Shown here piece after piece: positions 18,535 to 29,230 of a DNA stretch of 64,000 nt; position 1 is the first letter of the stretch, and every line of letters starts with the position of its first letter. The position numbers and the translations under genes were made by a program. Source of the stretch: Demequina soli. Its GTDB lineage: Bacteria > Actinomycetota > Actinomycetes > Actinomycetales > Demequinaceae. The notes below the pieces were generated by a model that saw only the letters and a list, made by a program, of their open reading frames with translations, had not been told where the DNA came from and did no database searches. The stretch is taken from contig NZ_BBLZ01000001.1 in NCBI RefSeq assembly GCF_000971195.1, positions 660,988 through 724,987 of the forward strand, given 5' to 3'.

Positions 18535-19593
18535 TCACTCCTGGGCGCCCGGCGCCTCGGCGGCGTCGGGCGCCGGGGCCGCCTGCTGGCGCGGCCAGTT
18601 GGCCTCGAGCAGCTCGACGCCCTCGGCGCCCACGGCCGCCGCGACATCGGCCACGCGGCCGGCGCCGGGGATCGAGTAGTCCGGCGCCACGGTCGCCCAG
18701 GGCTGGAGCACGAACGCGCGCTCCGCGGCACGCGGGTGCGGGATCACCAGGTCGTCGGCGGCGATGGTCGAGAAGCCGTACGCGAGGATGTCGACGTCGA
18801 GCGTGCGCGGGCCGTTGGCCTCGAGACGCTCACGGCCGTGCAGCACCTCGACGCCCTGGCACGCGGCCAGCAGCTCGCGCGGCGCGAGCGAGGTCTGGAT
18901 CTCGATGACCGCGTTGAGGAAGTCGTCCTGCTCGGGCCCGCCGACGGGACGGGTGCGGAACAGGGAGGACACGCGCTGCACCAGGATCCCGGGGATCTTG
19001 TGCAGCTCCCACAGCGCCTCGCGGAAGGTGCGGTCCACGTCGCCGATGTTGCCGCCCAGCGCGATGTACGCGACCACGGGCTGCAGCGGCGGGTTGTCGG
19101 CCGGGTCGTCGGACTGGACGCGCGGCGCGAACGGGTCGCCCGGCAGGCCCGCCGACGAGCCGATGCGCTTGTCCGCCCACAGCCCGCCCGACTTGAGGTC
19201 GCGGCGGATCTTCACCATCACGTCGCGGAACTCGACGTGCAGCGGCGCCTGCGGCTTGTGCACCACGACGTCGACGCAGTGCACGCCGTCCATCTCGAGG
19301 ATCGCGCGCGCGATGTGCTCGGCGACGGTCTCGAGCAGGTCGGACGGGTCGCCGCCGAGGACGTCGGCGGCGGCATCGGCGATGTCGGAGTAGTTGACGG
19401 TGCGCGCGAGGTCGTCCTTCGAGGCGGCGCCGCGGGTCGACACGTGCGCGACCACGTCCGCGAGGAACAGCTGGCCGGTCTGCTTCTCGGGTTCGTACAC
19501 ACCGTGGTACCCGGTCATCCGGATCCCCTGGACGATGATCTGGTCGAGCTCGATCCCGTCCTTGACGTACGGGCTGATCGTGGGCGTCGTCAT
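18535..19593 (-). CDS. folB/folK: Fused dihydroneopterin aldolase / HPPK
   Basis: This 352-residue bifunctional folate enzyme has an N-terminal FolB domain (residues about 12-135; MTGYHGVYEPEKQTGQLF, and VHKPQAPL near its end). A Pro/Asp-rich linker leads to a C-terminal FolK domain (from about 175; YIALGGNIGDVDRTFREAL, RTRPVGGPEQDDFLNAV, GPRTLDVDILAYG, IPHPRAAERAFVLQPW). It converts dihydroneopterin to 6-hydroxymethyl-7,8-dihydropterin and pyrophosphorylates it. The ATG overlaps the folP stop (ATGA). Fusion of the two domains in one chain is common in this group. The C-terminal tail is Ala/Pro rich. Confidence 0.92.
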   Translation of the reverse strand: MTTPTISPYVKDGIELDQIIVQGIRMTGYHGVYEPEKQTGQLFLADVVAHVSTRGAASKDDLARTVNYSDIADAAADVLGGDPSDLLETVAEHIARAILEMDGVHCVDVVVHKPQAPLHVEFRDVMVKIRRDLKSGGLWADKRIGSSAGLPGDPFAPRVQSDDPADNPPLQPVVAYIALGGNIGDVDRTFREALWELHKIPGILVQRVSSLFRTRPVGGPEQDDFLNAVIEIQTSLAPRELLAACQGVEVLHGRERLEANGPRTLDVDILAYGFSTIAADDLVIPHPRAAERAFVLQPWATVAPDYSIPGAGRVADVAAAVGAEGVELLEANWPRQQAAPAPDAAEAPGAQE

Positions 19594-20417
19594 GCCTGCC
19601 ATCCTTCCGGTCGGGCGGCGTTCTCCCAAGCCGACACGACGCGGACCGCGTCGACGGCCGCGCGTGCGTCGTGGACCCTGACACCCCAGGCACCTGCCTG
19701 GGCGGACAGGGCGGTGACGGCCGTCGTGGCCGCCTCGCGGACGCCCGGGTCGGCGGCGTCGACGCCGGGCCGGGCGATCGCCGCGCCGAGGAACCGCTTG
19801 CGGCTCGCGCCGACCAGCACGCGCCGGCCCCGCGACCATGCGTCGAGGTTGGCGAGCAGCGGCCAGTTGGTATCGGTCACCTTGGAGAAGCCCAGGCCGG
19901 GATCCAGGACGATGCGGTCCTCCCCCACGCCGGCGGCCACCAGGGCGTCGACGCGTGCGTCGAGCTCCCGGCCCACCTCCGCCACGACGTCCTCGTAGGT
20001 GTCGCGCCCGTCCATCTCCGTCGAGTGGGCCCGCCAGTGCATGGCGATGTAGTCGCAGGCGAGGTCGGCGACCACCCCGGCCATCGCATCGTCCGCGAGC
20101 CCGCCCGACACGTCGTTGACGATCGACGCCCCCGCCTCGACGGCGGCGCGCGCGGTCGCGGCGTTCATGGTGTCGATGCTCGTCGCGACGCCGGCCTGCG
20201 TGAGCGCGCGGATCACGGGCACGACGCGTCGGATCTCCTCCTCGACCGGCACGCGCTCGGCGCCGGGCCGGGTGGACTCGCCGCCGACGTCGACCAGGTC
20301 CGCGCCGTCGTGCGCCAGCTGGACGCCGCGCGCGATGGCGGCGTCCACCTCCGCGTAGAGGCCGCCGTCGCTGAAGCTGTCGGGCGTGACGTTGAGGATC
20401 CCCATGACGAGCGTCAT
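19590..20417 (-). CDS. folP: Dihydropteroate synthase
   Basis: This 275-residue TIM barrel enzyme joins the FolK product to p-aminobenzoate; it is the sulfonamide target. Signature motifs are GILNVTPDSFSDGG at the N-terminus, DVGGESTRPGAERV, INDVSGG-like IVNDVSGGLAD, and DPGLGFSKV. Its stop overlaps the folB/K start and it begins 13 bases after folE. The gene is part of the ftsH-folE-folP-folB/K operon. Confidence 0.95.
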   Translation of the reverse strand: MTLVMGILNVTPDSFSDGGLYAEVDAAIARGVQLAHDGADLVDVGGESTRPGAERVPVEEEIRRVVPVIRALTQAGVATSIDTMNAATARAAVEAGASIVNDVSGGLADDAMAGVVADLACDYIAMHWRAHSTEMDGRDTYEDVVAEVGRELDARVDALVAAGVGEDRIVLDPGLGFSKVTDTNWPLLANLDAWSRGRRVLVGASRKRFLGAAIARPGVDAADPGVREAATTAVTALSAQAGAWGVRVHDARAAVDAVRVVSAWENAARPEGWQA

Positions 20418-20430
20418 GCCTGGAAACCTC

Positions 20431-20999
20431 CTACTTGCCGACGATGAGGCTCATCGCCTCGGCACGCGTGGCGCCGTCGCGCATGATCCCGCGGACGGCG
20501 GACGTCACGGTGCGCGAGCCGGGCTTGCGGACGCCGCGCATCGACATGCACAGGTGCTCGGCCTCGACCACGACGATGACGCCGCGCGCGCCCAGCTCGT
20601 CCACGAGCGCGTCCGCCACCTGCGTGGTGAGACGCTCCTGCACCTGCGGGCGCTTCGCGAACACGTCGACGAGGCGGGCGAGCTTGGACAGGCCCGTGAT
20701 GCGGCCGTCCGCGCCCGGGATGTACGCGACGTGCGCGACGCCGTGGAACGGGACCAGGTGGTGCTCGCACATCGAGTACAGCTCGATGTCCTTGACCAGG
20801 ATCATCTCCTCGTGGCCCAGCTCGAACACGGCGCTGAGGACGTCGGCGGGATCCTGGTGCAGGCCGCCGAAGAACTCCTCGTAGGCGCGCGCGACGCGGC
20901 CCGGGGTGTCCTTGAGGCCGTCGCGCTCCGGGTCCTCCCCGATCGCGGCCAGGATCTCCCTGACCGCGGCCTCGATGCGCGGCTGGTCGACGCCCACCG

Positions 21000-21003
<4 letters not shown>
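20431..21003 (-). CDS. folE: GTP cyclohydrolase I
   Basis: This 190-residue enzyme opens GTP to 7,8-dihydroneopterin triphosphate. The zinc ligands are visible in [12 protein letters not shown] and the later [11 protein letters not shown]. The segments [14 protein letters not shown] and [10 protein letters not shown] are typical. The GTG start at 21003 overlaps the ftsH stop (GTGA), showing translational coupling, the usual arrangement in actinobacteria. Confidence 0.95.
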
Positions 21004-23048
<2,045 letters not shown>

Positions 23049-23116
23049 CGTGTGGTCGACTCTACGCGGTGGCTCCGACGCCATGTAAAGGTTTCGCTAA
23101 GGGCTTGGGCCCTCAC

Positions 23117-23211
23117 TTCGCTCAGCACGGTTTCAAAGGCGACACGCGGCGGGATCAGGGTCATATCCGCATGAACGACGGCGTGTCGCATCGCGTTCCG
23201 TGCTGAGCGAA
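23117..23211. repeat. Hairpin repeat family A, copy 5
   Basis: The arms are TTCGCTCAGCACGGTTTC and TTCCGTGCTGAGCGAA, with inner GACACGC and GCGTGTC arms. It is 95 bp long and begins 45 bases past the stop of the DUF559 gene that reads into it. Together with copy 6 it brackets that gene. Confidence 0.85.
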
Positions 23212-23255
23212 TCTCGCGGCGAGCTCGCAGGCGCGCAAGCCAGCGGGCGTGCGAC

Positions 23256-24095
23256 TCAGGCCGCGCCAATGCGCCAGAGCATCGCACGCACGTCGGCGAT
23301 GATCTCGTCGGGCTGCTTCCACACGTCGTTCCATGCGTAGTGCAGCTGCGGAATGCCCCGCATCATGAGAGCGTTGGCGCGCTCGAGGTCGCGCCGGTGG
23401 CTCTCCGGATCCGAGTGGAACGCGAACCCGTCGCACTCGATCACCAGCCGTCGCTCGACGACGAAGTCCACCCGGCCCACGCCCTCGATGGGCACCTGGA
23501 TCGCGAAGCCGATGCCCGCATCGATCAGTGCCGCGCGCGTGAGCGACTCCATCGGCGACTCGCTCCGGGCATCCGCATGCGTGACGAGCCACTCGCGGTC
23601 CGCCGTGGGCGCGACGCGGAAGCCGCGGATCTGATCCCTGGTCAGGGTGCCCGCGCGCAGCGCCGCATCGACAGCGGCCAGCAGCCCGGGACGTTGGAGA
23701 CAGCGCGATGCGAGGTCGACGGCGACCGGCACCCGGCCCATCTGCGCGGACGGGTACAGGTCGCACCGGTGGAACACCGCATCGTCCAGCGTGCGAAGCC
23801 CGGGGCGCGCCAGGCTCCGGTCGTTCGGCAGGAGGAGGTGCGGCACCGTGTTCCTCGGTACCACGGGAAGCTGCGCCCGCGTGAGCACCGACAGGCAGCA
23901 CGGGTCCGCGCGGAAGGAGACGGCCGCGACGTCCACCGGGTCCGCATCAGGAAGCGCGTAGACCCCGCGGTGCGGGCGGACGATGCGGCCCGCGGCCACG
24001 CCCTCGCGCACGCGGCTCATCGGGACGCGTGCCTCGACGAGATCCAGGAAGCGCGCCACGCCCTTCCTCGACTGCAGCTCGCGGATCGGGTCCAT
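23256..24095 (-). CDS. AbiEi-like / DUF559 endonuclease-like protein
   Basis: This 279-residue protein has an N-terminal winged-helix AbiEi-type domain (residues about 12-60, ending GVYALPDADP). Its C-terminal Vsr/DUF559-like domain has an ESPMESL...VDFVVERRLVIECDGFAFH pattern, consistent with the acidic residues of a PD-(D/E)XK nuclease. The function is unproven. No AbiEii-type toxin partner is next to it. The gene sits between hpt and ftsH, which are normally adjacent in related actinobacteria, and is flanked on both sides by family A hairpins, so it looks inserted. A paralogue lies at 28235-29089. Confidence 0.7.
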   Translation of the reverse strand: MDPIRELQSRKGVARFLDLVEARVPMSRVREGVAAGRIVRPHRGVYALPDADPVDVAAVSFRADPCCLSVLTRAQLPVVPRNTVPHLLLPNDRSLARPGLRTLDDAVFHRCDLYPSAQMGRVPVAVDLASRCLQRPGLLAAVDAALRAGTLTRDQIRGFRVAPTADREWLVTHADARSESPMESLTRAALIDAGIGFAIQVPIEGVGRVDFVVERRLVIECDGFAFHSDPESHRRDLERANALMMRGIPQLHYAWNDVWKQPDEIIADVRAMLWRIGAA

Positions 24096-24227
24096 GAGCC
24101 GAATGTCGTGTCCGCGCGTCCCAGGGCCAAGTGGCGCGCGCGGATCTGTGGACGATGCGAGGGCCGGCGGGGCCTGTGGGCCACCGTTCCCGGCAGGTCA
24201 GCGCAGCGCCCCGCGGCGGTCCCGCCG

Positions 24228-24321
24228 TTCGCTCAGCACGGTTTCGCTCGGGACACGCCGACAATCGCTATCAGATCCGGCAATTCCGCGGCGTGGCGGA
24301 TTGAGAACCGTGCTGAGCGAA
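24228..24321. repeat. Hairpin repeat family A, copy 6
   Basis: The outer arms TTCGCTCAGCACGGTTTC and GAACCGTGCTGAGCGAA are near-perfect. The inner arms are less well matched (GACACGC / GCGTGGC). It begins 36 bases beyond the hpt stop, between hpt and the DUF559 gene. Confidence 0.85.
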
Positions 24322-24357
24322 TATGCGAGCGCGAGCGCGAGCGAGCGCGCGCCGCCC

Positions 24358-24915
24358 CTACTTGTCCCCGTACACCTCGGGCTTGAGCACCGCCACGAAG
24401 GGCAGCGTGCGGTAGTTCTCCGCGAAGTCCAGGCCGTAGCCCACCACGAACTGATTGGGGATGTCGAAGCCGATGTACTTGACCGGCACCTGCGTCACCG
24501 CGGCCTCCGGCTTGCGCAGCAGCGCCGCGATCTCCACCGAGGCCGCGCCGCGCGAGCGCAGGTTGCCCAGCAGCCACGACAGCGTGACGCCGGTGTCGAT
24601 GATGTCCTCGACGATCAGCACGTGGCGGCCCGTGAGGTCCGCGTCGAGGTCCTTGAGGATGCGCACCACGCCGGAGCTCTTGGTCCCCGAGCCATAGGAC
24701 GAGACAGCCATCCAGTCCATCTGCACGTGCGGCGGCATGCGGCGCGCGAGGTCCGCCATCACCATGACGGCGCCCTTGAGGACGCCCACGAGGAGCAGGT
24801 CTTTGCCCTCGTAGTCGGCCCGGATGGCGGCGGCCATCTCGTCGAGCTTGGCGGCGATGTCCGCCTCGGAGACGAGCACCTCCGAGTAGTCGCTCATGTC
24901 GTGCTGGAAGCTCAC
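24358..24915 (-). CDS. hpt: Hypoxanthine phosphoribosyltransferase
   Basis: This 185-residue purine-salvage enzyme has the PRPP-binding loop VLIVEDIIDTGVTLSWL, the N-terminal DLLLVGVLKGAVMVMADL region, and the base-binding PNQFVVGYGLDF segment. It converts hypoxanthine or guanine to IMP or GMP. The GTG at 24915 overlaps the tilS stop (GTGA) and has an AGGAGGA site upstream; ATG 24897 is an alternative. The tilS-hpt pairing is conserved widely. Confidence 0.93.
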   Translation of the reverse strand: MSFQHDMSDYSEVLVSEADIAAKLDEMAAAIRADYEGKDLLLVGVLKGAVMVMADLARRMPPHVQMDWMAVSSYGSGTKSSGVVRILKDLDADLTGRHVLIVEDIIDTGVTLSWLLGNLRSRGAASVEIAALLRKPEAAVTQVPVKYIGFDIPNQFVVGYGLDFAENYRTLPFVAVLKPEVYGDK

Positions 24916-25916
24916 GCTCGTCTGTCCTCCTGGTCGGGGTGGCTGATGACCAGCCTGCCATATTCGCGCCGGGCCTCGTAGCCGCCCGGGAGCGAGATCG
25001 CGCCCTGGCCCTTCCACGCGGTGACCAGCCCGTCGAGCGCCGCCACGTGGGTCGCGGTGAGGGGGCCGGCGCCCCGGTTCTCCGCGAGCATCTTGAGCAT
25101 GCGCGTGCGGATCGCGTCCGGCAGCGCGGCGAGCATGTCGCAGCGCCACTCGTCGGAGCGCACCGTCGACACGGACGTGCCCATCGCGGAGCGCGCCTGC
25201 CGGTCCAGCTCGTCCGCATCGGCCTGCAGCAGCGCCGCCGACCGCGCGAGCCCCGACACCACCCCGGGCCCCAGCACCTCGACCAGCGACGGCATCACGC
25301 GCGTGCGCAGTGCGGAGCGCCGCGGCCCGTCCTCGGAGAAGTTGGAGGGGTCGTGCCACGGGTCGAGCTCGAGCGCCTGGCACGCCGCCAACGTGTCCTT
25401 GCGGCGCACGTTGAGGAAGGGGCGGACGATGCGGCCCCGGCGCGCGGGGATCCCCGACAGCGCCCGGGCGCCGGAGCCGCGCGCGAGCGCGAGCAGCACG
25501 GTCTCGGCCTGGTCGTCCATGGTGTGGCCGGTGAGCAGCAACGGCGACAGTCCGCCCTCGGCGTCGATGCGCGCCTCGAGGGCCGCGTACCGCGCCTCGC
25601 GCGCGGCGGCCTCCATGCCGCCCGCGCGGCCCACGACCACGCGCTCGATGTGCACGGTGTGAATGCCGGCGCGGCGCACCTGCGCGGCGGCGCGCTCGGC
25701 CACGACGGCGGAGTCGGCCTGCAGCCCGTGGTCCACGATGATCGCCCCGGCGAACAGCCCCTGCTTGCGGGCCACGAACGCGACCGCGGCGGCCAGCGCG
25801 AGCGAGTCGGGGCCGCCCGAGACGGCGACCCACACGCGCGTCCCGAGCTCGAGGTCCCCGAGGGCGTCGCGCACCGCGACCCTGCACGCGGCTACGGAGG
25901 GATGGGGTCCCGTCAC
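24912..25916 (-). CDS. tilS: tRNA(Ile)-lysidine synthase
   Basis: This 334-residue enzyme has the PP-loop ATPase motif VSGGPDSLAL and the conserved GHTMDDQAETVL and RPFLNVRRKD segments. It makes lysidine at position 34 of the AUA-reading tRNA-Ile, which is essential in bacteria. The GTG start at 25916 is preceded by a GAGGG site. A longer in-frame start would overlap dacB, which ends only 10 bases upstream. The gene is coupled to hpt. Confidence 0.92.
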   Translation of the reverse strand: MTGPHPSVAACRVAVRDALGDLELGTRVWVAVSGGPDSLALAAAVAFVARKQGLFAGAIIVDHGLQADSAVVAERAAAQVRRAGIHTVHIERVVVGRAGGMEAAAREARYAALEARIDAEGGLSPLLLTGHTMDDQAETVLLALARGSGARALSGIPARRGRIVRPFLNVRRKDTLAACQALELDPWHDPSNFSEDGPRRSALRTRVMPSLVEVLGPGVVSGLARSAALLQADADELDRQARSAMGTSVSTVRSDEWRCDMLAALPDAIRTRMLKMLAENRGAGPLTATHVAALDGLVTAWKGQGAISLPGGYEARREYGRLVISHPDQEDRRA

Positions 25917-25926
25917 GGAAACACCC

Positions 25927-27360
25927 TCACCCTGCACATCCGCATTCTGCCAGCGCGCCCAGGAAGTCGTCGAACGCGCCCATCGGCCCCACCTGGCCGT
26001 AGCCCATGCCGTCGGCGAGCAGCGCGATCGCGAGGGGGCGCCCATCAGCGGTCATCTCGACCCCCACGATGGCGGTCACGCCGGTGAGCGAGCCCGTCTT
26101 GGCGCGCCAGTAGCCGGCGGACGGCAGCCCGTCGTAGCGGGTCTCGACGGTGCCCTCGAGCCCCGCCAGCGGCAGCCAGTCGAGCAGCCCGTCGAGCGCC
26201 GGCACGTCCTTCGCGGCGAGCAGCGCGCTCGTGAACGTCGCGGGCGAGATGAGGTTCTTGTCGGAGTAGCCGGCGCCGTCGTGCAGCACCAGGCCGGTCG
26301 TGTCGACGCCCATCGCGTCCAGCGCGGCCTTGATGGCGTTCGCCTCCCCCTTGGGGGTGACCTGGCGTCCGGTCTCGCGGGCGAGGTCGCGCGCGACCTG
26401 CTCGGCGACCGTGTTGTCGGACACGGACAGCAGGTGCCGCACCACCGAGGCGAGCGGCGCGGACTCGACCGAGGCGACCTCCCGGGCCCGCGCATCGTCC
26501 GCTACCGGGGACGATGCGCGCGTCACCTCTCCCGTCACGCTCACCCCGCGCTTCTCGAGCTGGGTGGCGAGCGCCTTGCCGGCGTCGAGCGAGGGGTCGT
26601 CGGAGCGGGCGGCGTAGTTGTCGTCGGTGAGGCGGCCGGCGTTGATCGCGAGGCCGGTGACCTTGCCGGCGTAGCCGTTGGCGAACGCGTAGTCGGGCCA
26701 CTCCTTGGGCCACGCGGGGCCGGGGTAGGCGGAGTCGTCGATCTGCACCTTGACGGGACGCGCATCGTCCGCGAGCGCGTCGGCGACCTCGGCGGCGAGG
26801 TCGCCGATCCCTGCCCACCCGACCGCGGCGTCCTCCTCGGACTGGACGTCGCCGTGGTGCCCCTCGCCGGCGGCGAGCAGGACGTCGCCGCCCGCGACGA
26901 GCGTGAGCGTGCGGGTCTTGGGCACCCACATCACGGTCGTGGTGGTGGTGAAGTCGCCGCCGAGCTCGGAGACCGCGGCGATCGCCGTGAGCAGCTTGGT
27001 GGTGGAGGCGGGGGTCTGGGGGTCGGCGGCGTCGACGTCGGCGTAGACGGTGCCGTCGAGGTAGTCGACCACGGAGACGTTGGTGGAGGTGCCGGTGCGG
27101 TCGTCCTTCCGGACCTTCTGGGCGAGCCGCTGGACCTCGGCGGCGGACGGCTTGGGGGCGTCGGGGTCGACGTCGGTGACGGCGGTCTCGGGGCTCGGCG
27201 AGGCGACGGCGACGGGCTCCTGCGTGATGAAGGGCGCCTGCGGCACCTCGGCGGGCTGGACCGTGAACCAGCCGGGCACCCAGTCCTGCGCGTCCGCGTA
27301 CAGGTAGCCGCCAGCCACCACGAGGGCGCCGACGCTCACGCCGACGATCAATCTCCGCAC
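25927..27360 (-). CDS. dacB: D-alanyl-D-alanine carboxypeptidase (PBP4/DacB type)
   Basis: This 477-residue penicillin-binding protein has an N-terminal membrane anchor or signal (VGVSVGALVVAGGYLYA) and three active-site motifs: SxxK in TPASTTKLLTA, SxN in LSVSDNTVAE and KTG in WRAKTGSLTG. It trims peptidoglycan side chains outside the membrane. The GTG at 27360 is chosen because GGAGG lies 6 bases upstream and a -10-like TACTAG lies at 27386-27391. In-frame starts at 27384 and 27402 would overlap that promoter. The coding sequence includes an inverted pair of GGACGATGC words (26489-26520) encoding a loop, ASSPVADDARA. Confidence 0.9.
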   Translation of the reverse strand: MRRLIVGVSVGALVVAGGYLYADAQDWVPGWFTVQPAEVPQAPFITQEPVAVASPSPETAVTDVDPDAPKPSAAEVQRLAQKVRKDDRTGTSTNVSVVDYLDGTVYADVDAADPQTPASTTKLLTAIAAVSELGGDFTTTTTVMWVPKTRTLTLVAGGDVLLAAGEGHHGDVQSEEDAAVGWAGIGDLAAEVADALADDARPVKVQIDDSAYPGPAWPKEWPDYAFANGYAGKVTGLAINAGRLTDDNYAARSDDPSLDAGKALATQLEKRGVSVTGEVTRASSPVADDARAREVASVESAPLASVVRHLLSVSDNTVAEQVARDLARETGRQVTPKGEANAIKAALDAMGVDTTGLVLHDGAGYSDKNLISPATFTSALLAAKDVPALDGLLDWLPLAGLEGTVETRYDGLPSAGYWRAKTGSLTGVTAIVGVEMTADGRPLAIALLADGMGYGQVGPMGAFDDFLGALAECGCAG

Positions 27361-27437
27361 CCAGGACCTCCGAACATGCGCCACACTAGTACCGTTCCTC
27401 ACCAGGACCTCTGACCTAACCCGTAAGGACGCCAGGC

Positions 27438-27962
27438 ATGGAATTCGACGTCACCATCGAGATCCCCAAGGGCTCGCGCAACAAGTACGAGGTGGACCAC
27501 CACACCGGTCGCATCGTTCTTGACCGGATGCTCTTCACCTCGACGCGCTACCCCGATGATTATGGCTTCATCGACGGCACGCTCGGTGAGGACGGCGACC
27601 CGCTGGACGCGCTGGTGCTGCTCGAGGAGCCCACGTTCCCCGGCTGCCAGATCCGCTGCCGCGCGCTCGGCATGTTCCGCATGCGCGACGAGGCCGGCGG
27701 CGACGACAAGGTCCTGTGCGTGCCGGTCGGCGACCAGCGCCAGACCTGGCGCCAGGAGCTCACGGACGTGTCCGACTTCCACCGGCTCGAGGTCCAGCAC
27801 TTCTTCGAGGTCTACAAGGACCTCGAGCCGGGCAAGTCGGTCGAGGGCGCCAAGTGGGTCTCGCGCGAGGAGGCCGAGGAGGAGATCCGCGCCTCCTTCG
27901 AGCGCGCCAAGGGCACGCCCTTCGCGAACCTCAACCCGCTGCTGCCGCCCACCGGGCACTGA
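27438..27962 (+). CDS. ppa: Inorganic pyrophosphatase
   Basis: This 174-residue soluble family I pyrophosphatase has the metal-binding signature [14 protein letters not shown] and the conserved N-terminal [13 protein letters not shown]. It also has [10 protein letters not shown] and [13 protein letters not shown], the latter carrying the active-site Tyr-Lys. It hydrolyses pyrophosphate from biosynthetic reactions. It is divergent from dacB, the usual actinobacterial arrangement, and is followed 33 bases later by hairpin repeat B1. Confidence 0.95.
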   Translation: MEFDVTIEIPKGSRNKYEVDHHTGRIVLDRMLFTSTRYPDDYGFIDGTLGEDGDPLDALVLLEEPTFPGCQIRCRALGMFRMRDEAGGDDKVLCVPVGDQRQTWRQELTDVSDFHRLEVQHFFEVYKDLEPGKSVEGAKWVSREEAEEEIRASFERAKGTPFANLNPLLPPTGH

Positions 27963-27995
27963 CCCCGCTGACCCTCGCCCCCGCGCCGCCCCCCG

Positions 27996-28100
27996 ACCTC
28001 TTCCCACACAAGATCGGCACCTCGGGGCGCTCTGGTCGAGGTTTGCCGCGCGAGTTGCATCGCTGGGGACGATGCAGGGCCCACGTGTGTGGGAAGAGGT
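27996..28100 (-). repeat. Hairpin repeat family B, copy 1
   Basis: Perfect 15-bp terminal arms (ACCTCTTCCCACACA and TGTGTGGGAAGAGGT) enclose a 75-base core. Read on the minus strand, the core contains GATGCAACTCGCGCGG and AAACCTCGACCA, as in copy 2. A GGACGATGC word lies near one arm. It starts 33 bases after the ppa stop. Copy 2 is in the opposite orientation, on the other side of the DUF559 gene. Confidence 0.9.
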
Positions 28101-28234
28101 AGGGGTCACCTCGGCGCGCCACGGGCGCTCATGGGTTCGACGCCGATGTCCCCGGCCCCTCACGTCCGTCTGATCCGTCCCCAGCTCAGGCGTGACGCCG
28201 GCGCCAGCATCCGCGCCGCGCGCACCCTGGCGCC

Positions 28235-29089
28235 ATGGATCCGACCATCGTTCTTCGCACGTATCGCGGCGCCGCTCGGCGCAAGACCCTCCTGAAGAAG
28301 GGCGTCACCCGCGGCGTGCTCGCCCGTGCCGTGGCCGACGGCCGCGTGGTCCGCGCGCTCTACGGGGTCTACGCGCTGCCGGACGCCCCGCGTGCGCAGA
28401 TCCTTCGCTCGGCCTATCAGGCACGCGTGTCGTGCCACAGCATGTGCGAGACGCTGGGGCTGCCGATCATCAAGGCGGACGCCAGCGTCCACCTCTGGGT
28501 GCCGCGCGATCGCGCCCGGCGCCACGATGACACCCGCCCGCGCGACGGCGTGGTCATCCATCGGCACGACCACAAGGCGCCCCAGGGGCGCGAGCAGATC
28601 GCGATCGCGCTCGACCTCCTCGGCGTCTGCCACGGACGCCTGCAGCAGATCGTGGCCATCGACCAGGCGCTGCGCCGTGGCCTGATCACGCGTGAGCGGA
28701 TCGCAGCGTTCAGCCACACCCCTCCGGATCAGGTGGCGTGGCTGGTCGCGCGATGCGATCCCAAGGCGCAGTCCCTGATCGAGACCATCACCCGCGTGAC
28801 CCTCGCCGACGCGGGCTTCCGGGTGAGCTCGCAGGTGGACGTGCGCGGCGTCGGCCACGTCGACCTCGTGGTCGAGGGGATTCTCGCGGTGGAGACGGAC
28901 GGCGAGGAGCACCACAACAATCCCACCGCGTGGGCCGAGGACATCCGCCGCAACAACGCGTGCCTCGATGCTGGCTTCATACCCGTGCACTTCACCTACA
29001 AGGACGTGATGTTCGGGCTCGCTGGCGTGGTCGCCCAGGTCCGCCGGCTGCTGCCGCACATTCCCACCACCGACACGACCGACCCGTGA
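28235..29089 (+). CDS. AbiEi-like / DUF559 endonuclease-like protein, second paralogue
   Basis: This 284-residue relative of the protein at 23256-24095 has the same plan: an N-terminal winged-helix part ending GVYALPDAP, then a middle region. The C-terminal Vsr/DUF559-like part contains AQSLIETITR, GHVDLVVEGILAVETDGEEHH and RRNNACLDAGF. The E, D and E residues of a PD-(D/E)XK site appear to be kept. The function is unproven and no toxin partner is adjacent. The gene is bracketed by inverted copies of repeat B; the right copy begins on the last base of its stop codon. Confidence 0.7.
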   Translation: MDPTIVLRTYRGAARRKTLLKKGVTRGVLARAVADGRVVRALYGVYALPDAPRAQILRSAYQARVSCHSMCETLGLPIIKADASVHLWVPRDRARRHDDTRPRDGVVIHRHDHKAPQGREQIAIALDLLGVCHGRLQQIVAIDQALRRGLITRERIAAFSHTPPDQVAWLVARCDPKAQSLIETITRVTLADAGFRVSSQVDVRGVGHVDLVVEGILAVETDGEEHHNNPTAWAEDIRRNNACLDAGFIPVHFTYKDVMFGLAGVVAQVRRLLPHIPTTDTTDP

Positions 29090-29194
29090 CCTCTTCCCAC
29101 ACACCGCACCGACTCCGACGCCGTTCTGGATGCAACTCGCGCGGTAAACCTCGACCAAGAGGCTGCCAATGGCAGATCTTGTGTGGGAAAAGGT
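29089..29194 (+). repeat. Hairpin repeat family B, copy 2
   Basis: The arms ACCTCTTCCCACACA and TGTGTGGGAAAAGGT match at 14 of 15 positions. The core contains GATGCAACTCGCGCGG followed by TAAACCTCGACCA. It begins at the stop codon of the DUF559 gene and is inverted relative to copy 1. Confidence 0.9.
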
Positions 29195-29230
29195 CAGGCG
29201 GGAGGCGGGAGGCGGGAGGCGGGGGCAGGG

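Noticed and set aside
23256..29089. AbiE-type toxin-antitoxin systems
   Set aside because: Only the AbiEi-like N-terminal fold is present; no AbiEii nucleotidyltransferase toxin gene is next to either paralogue, and the C-terminal half is nuclease-like.
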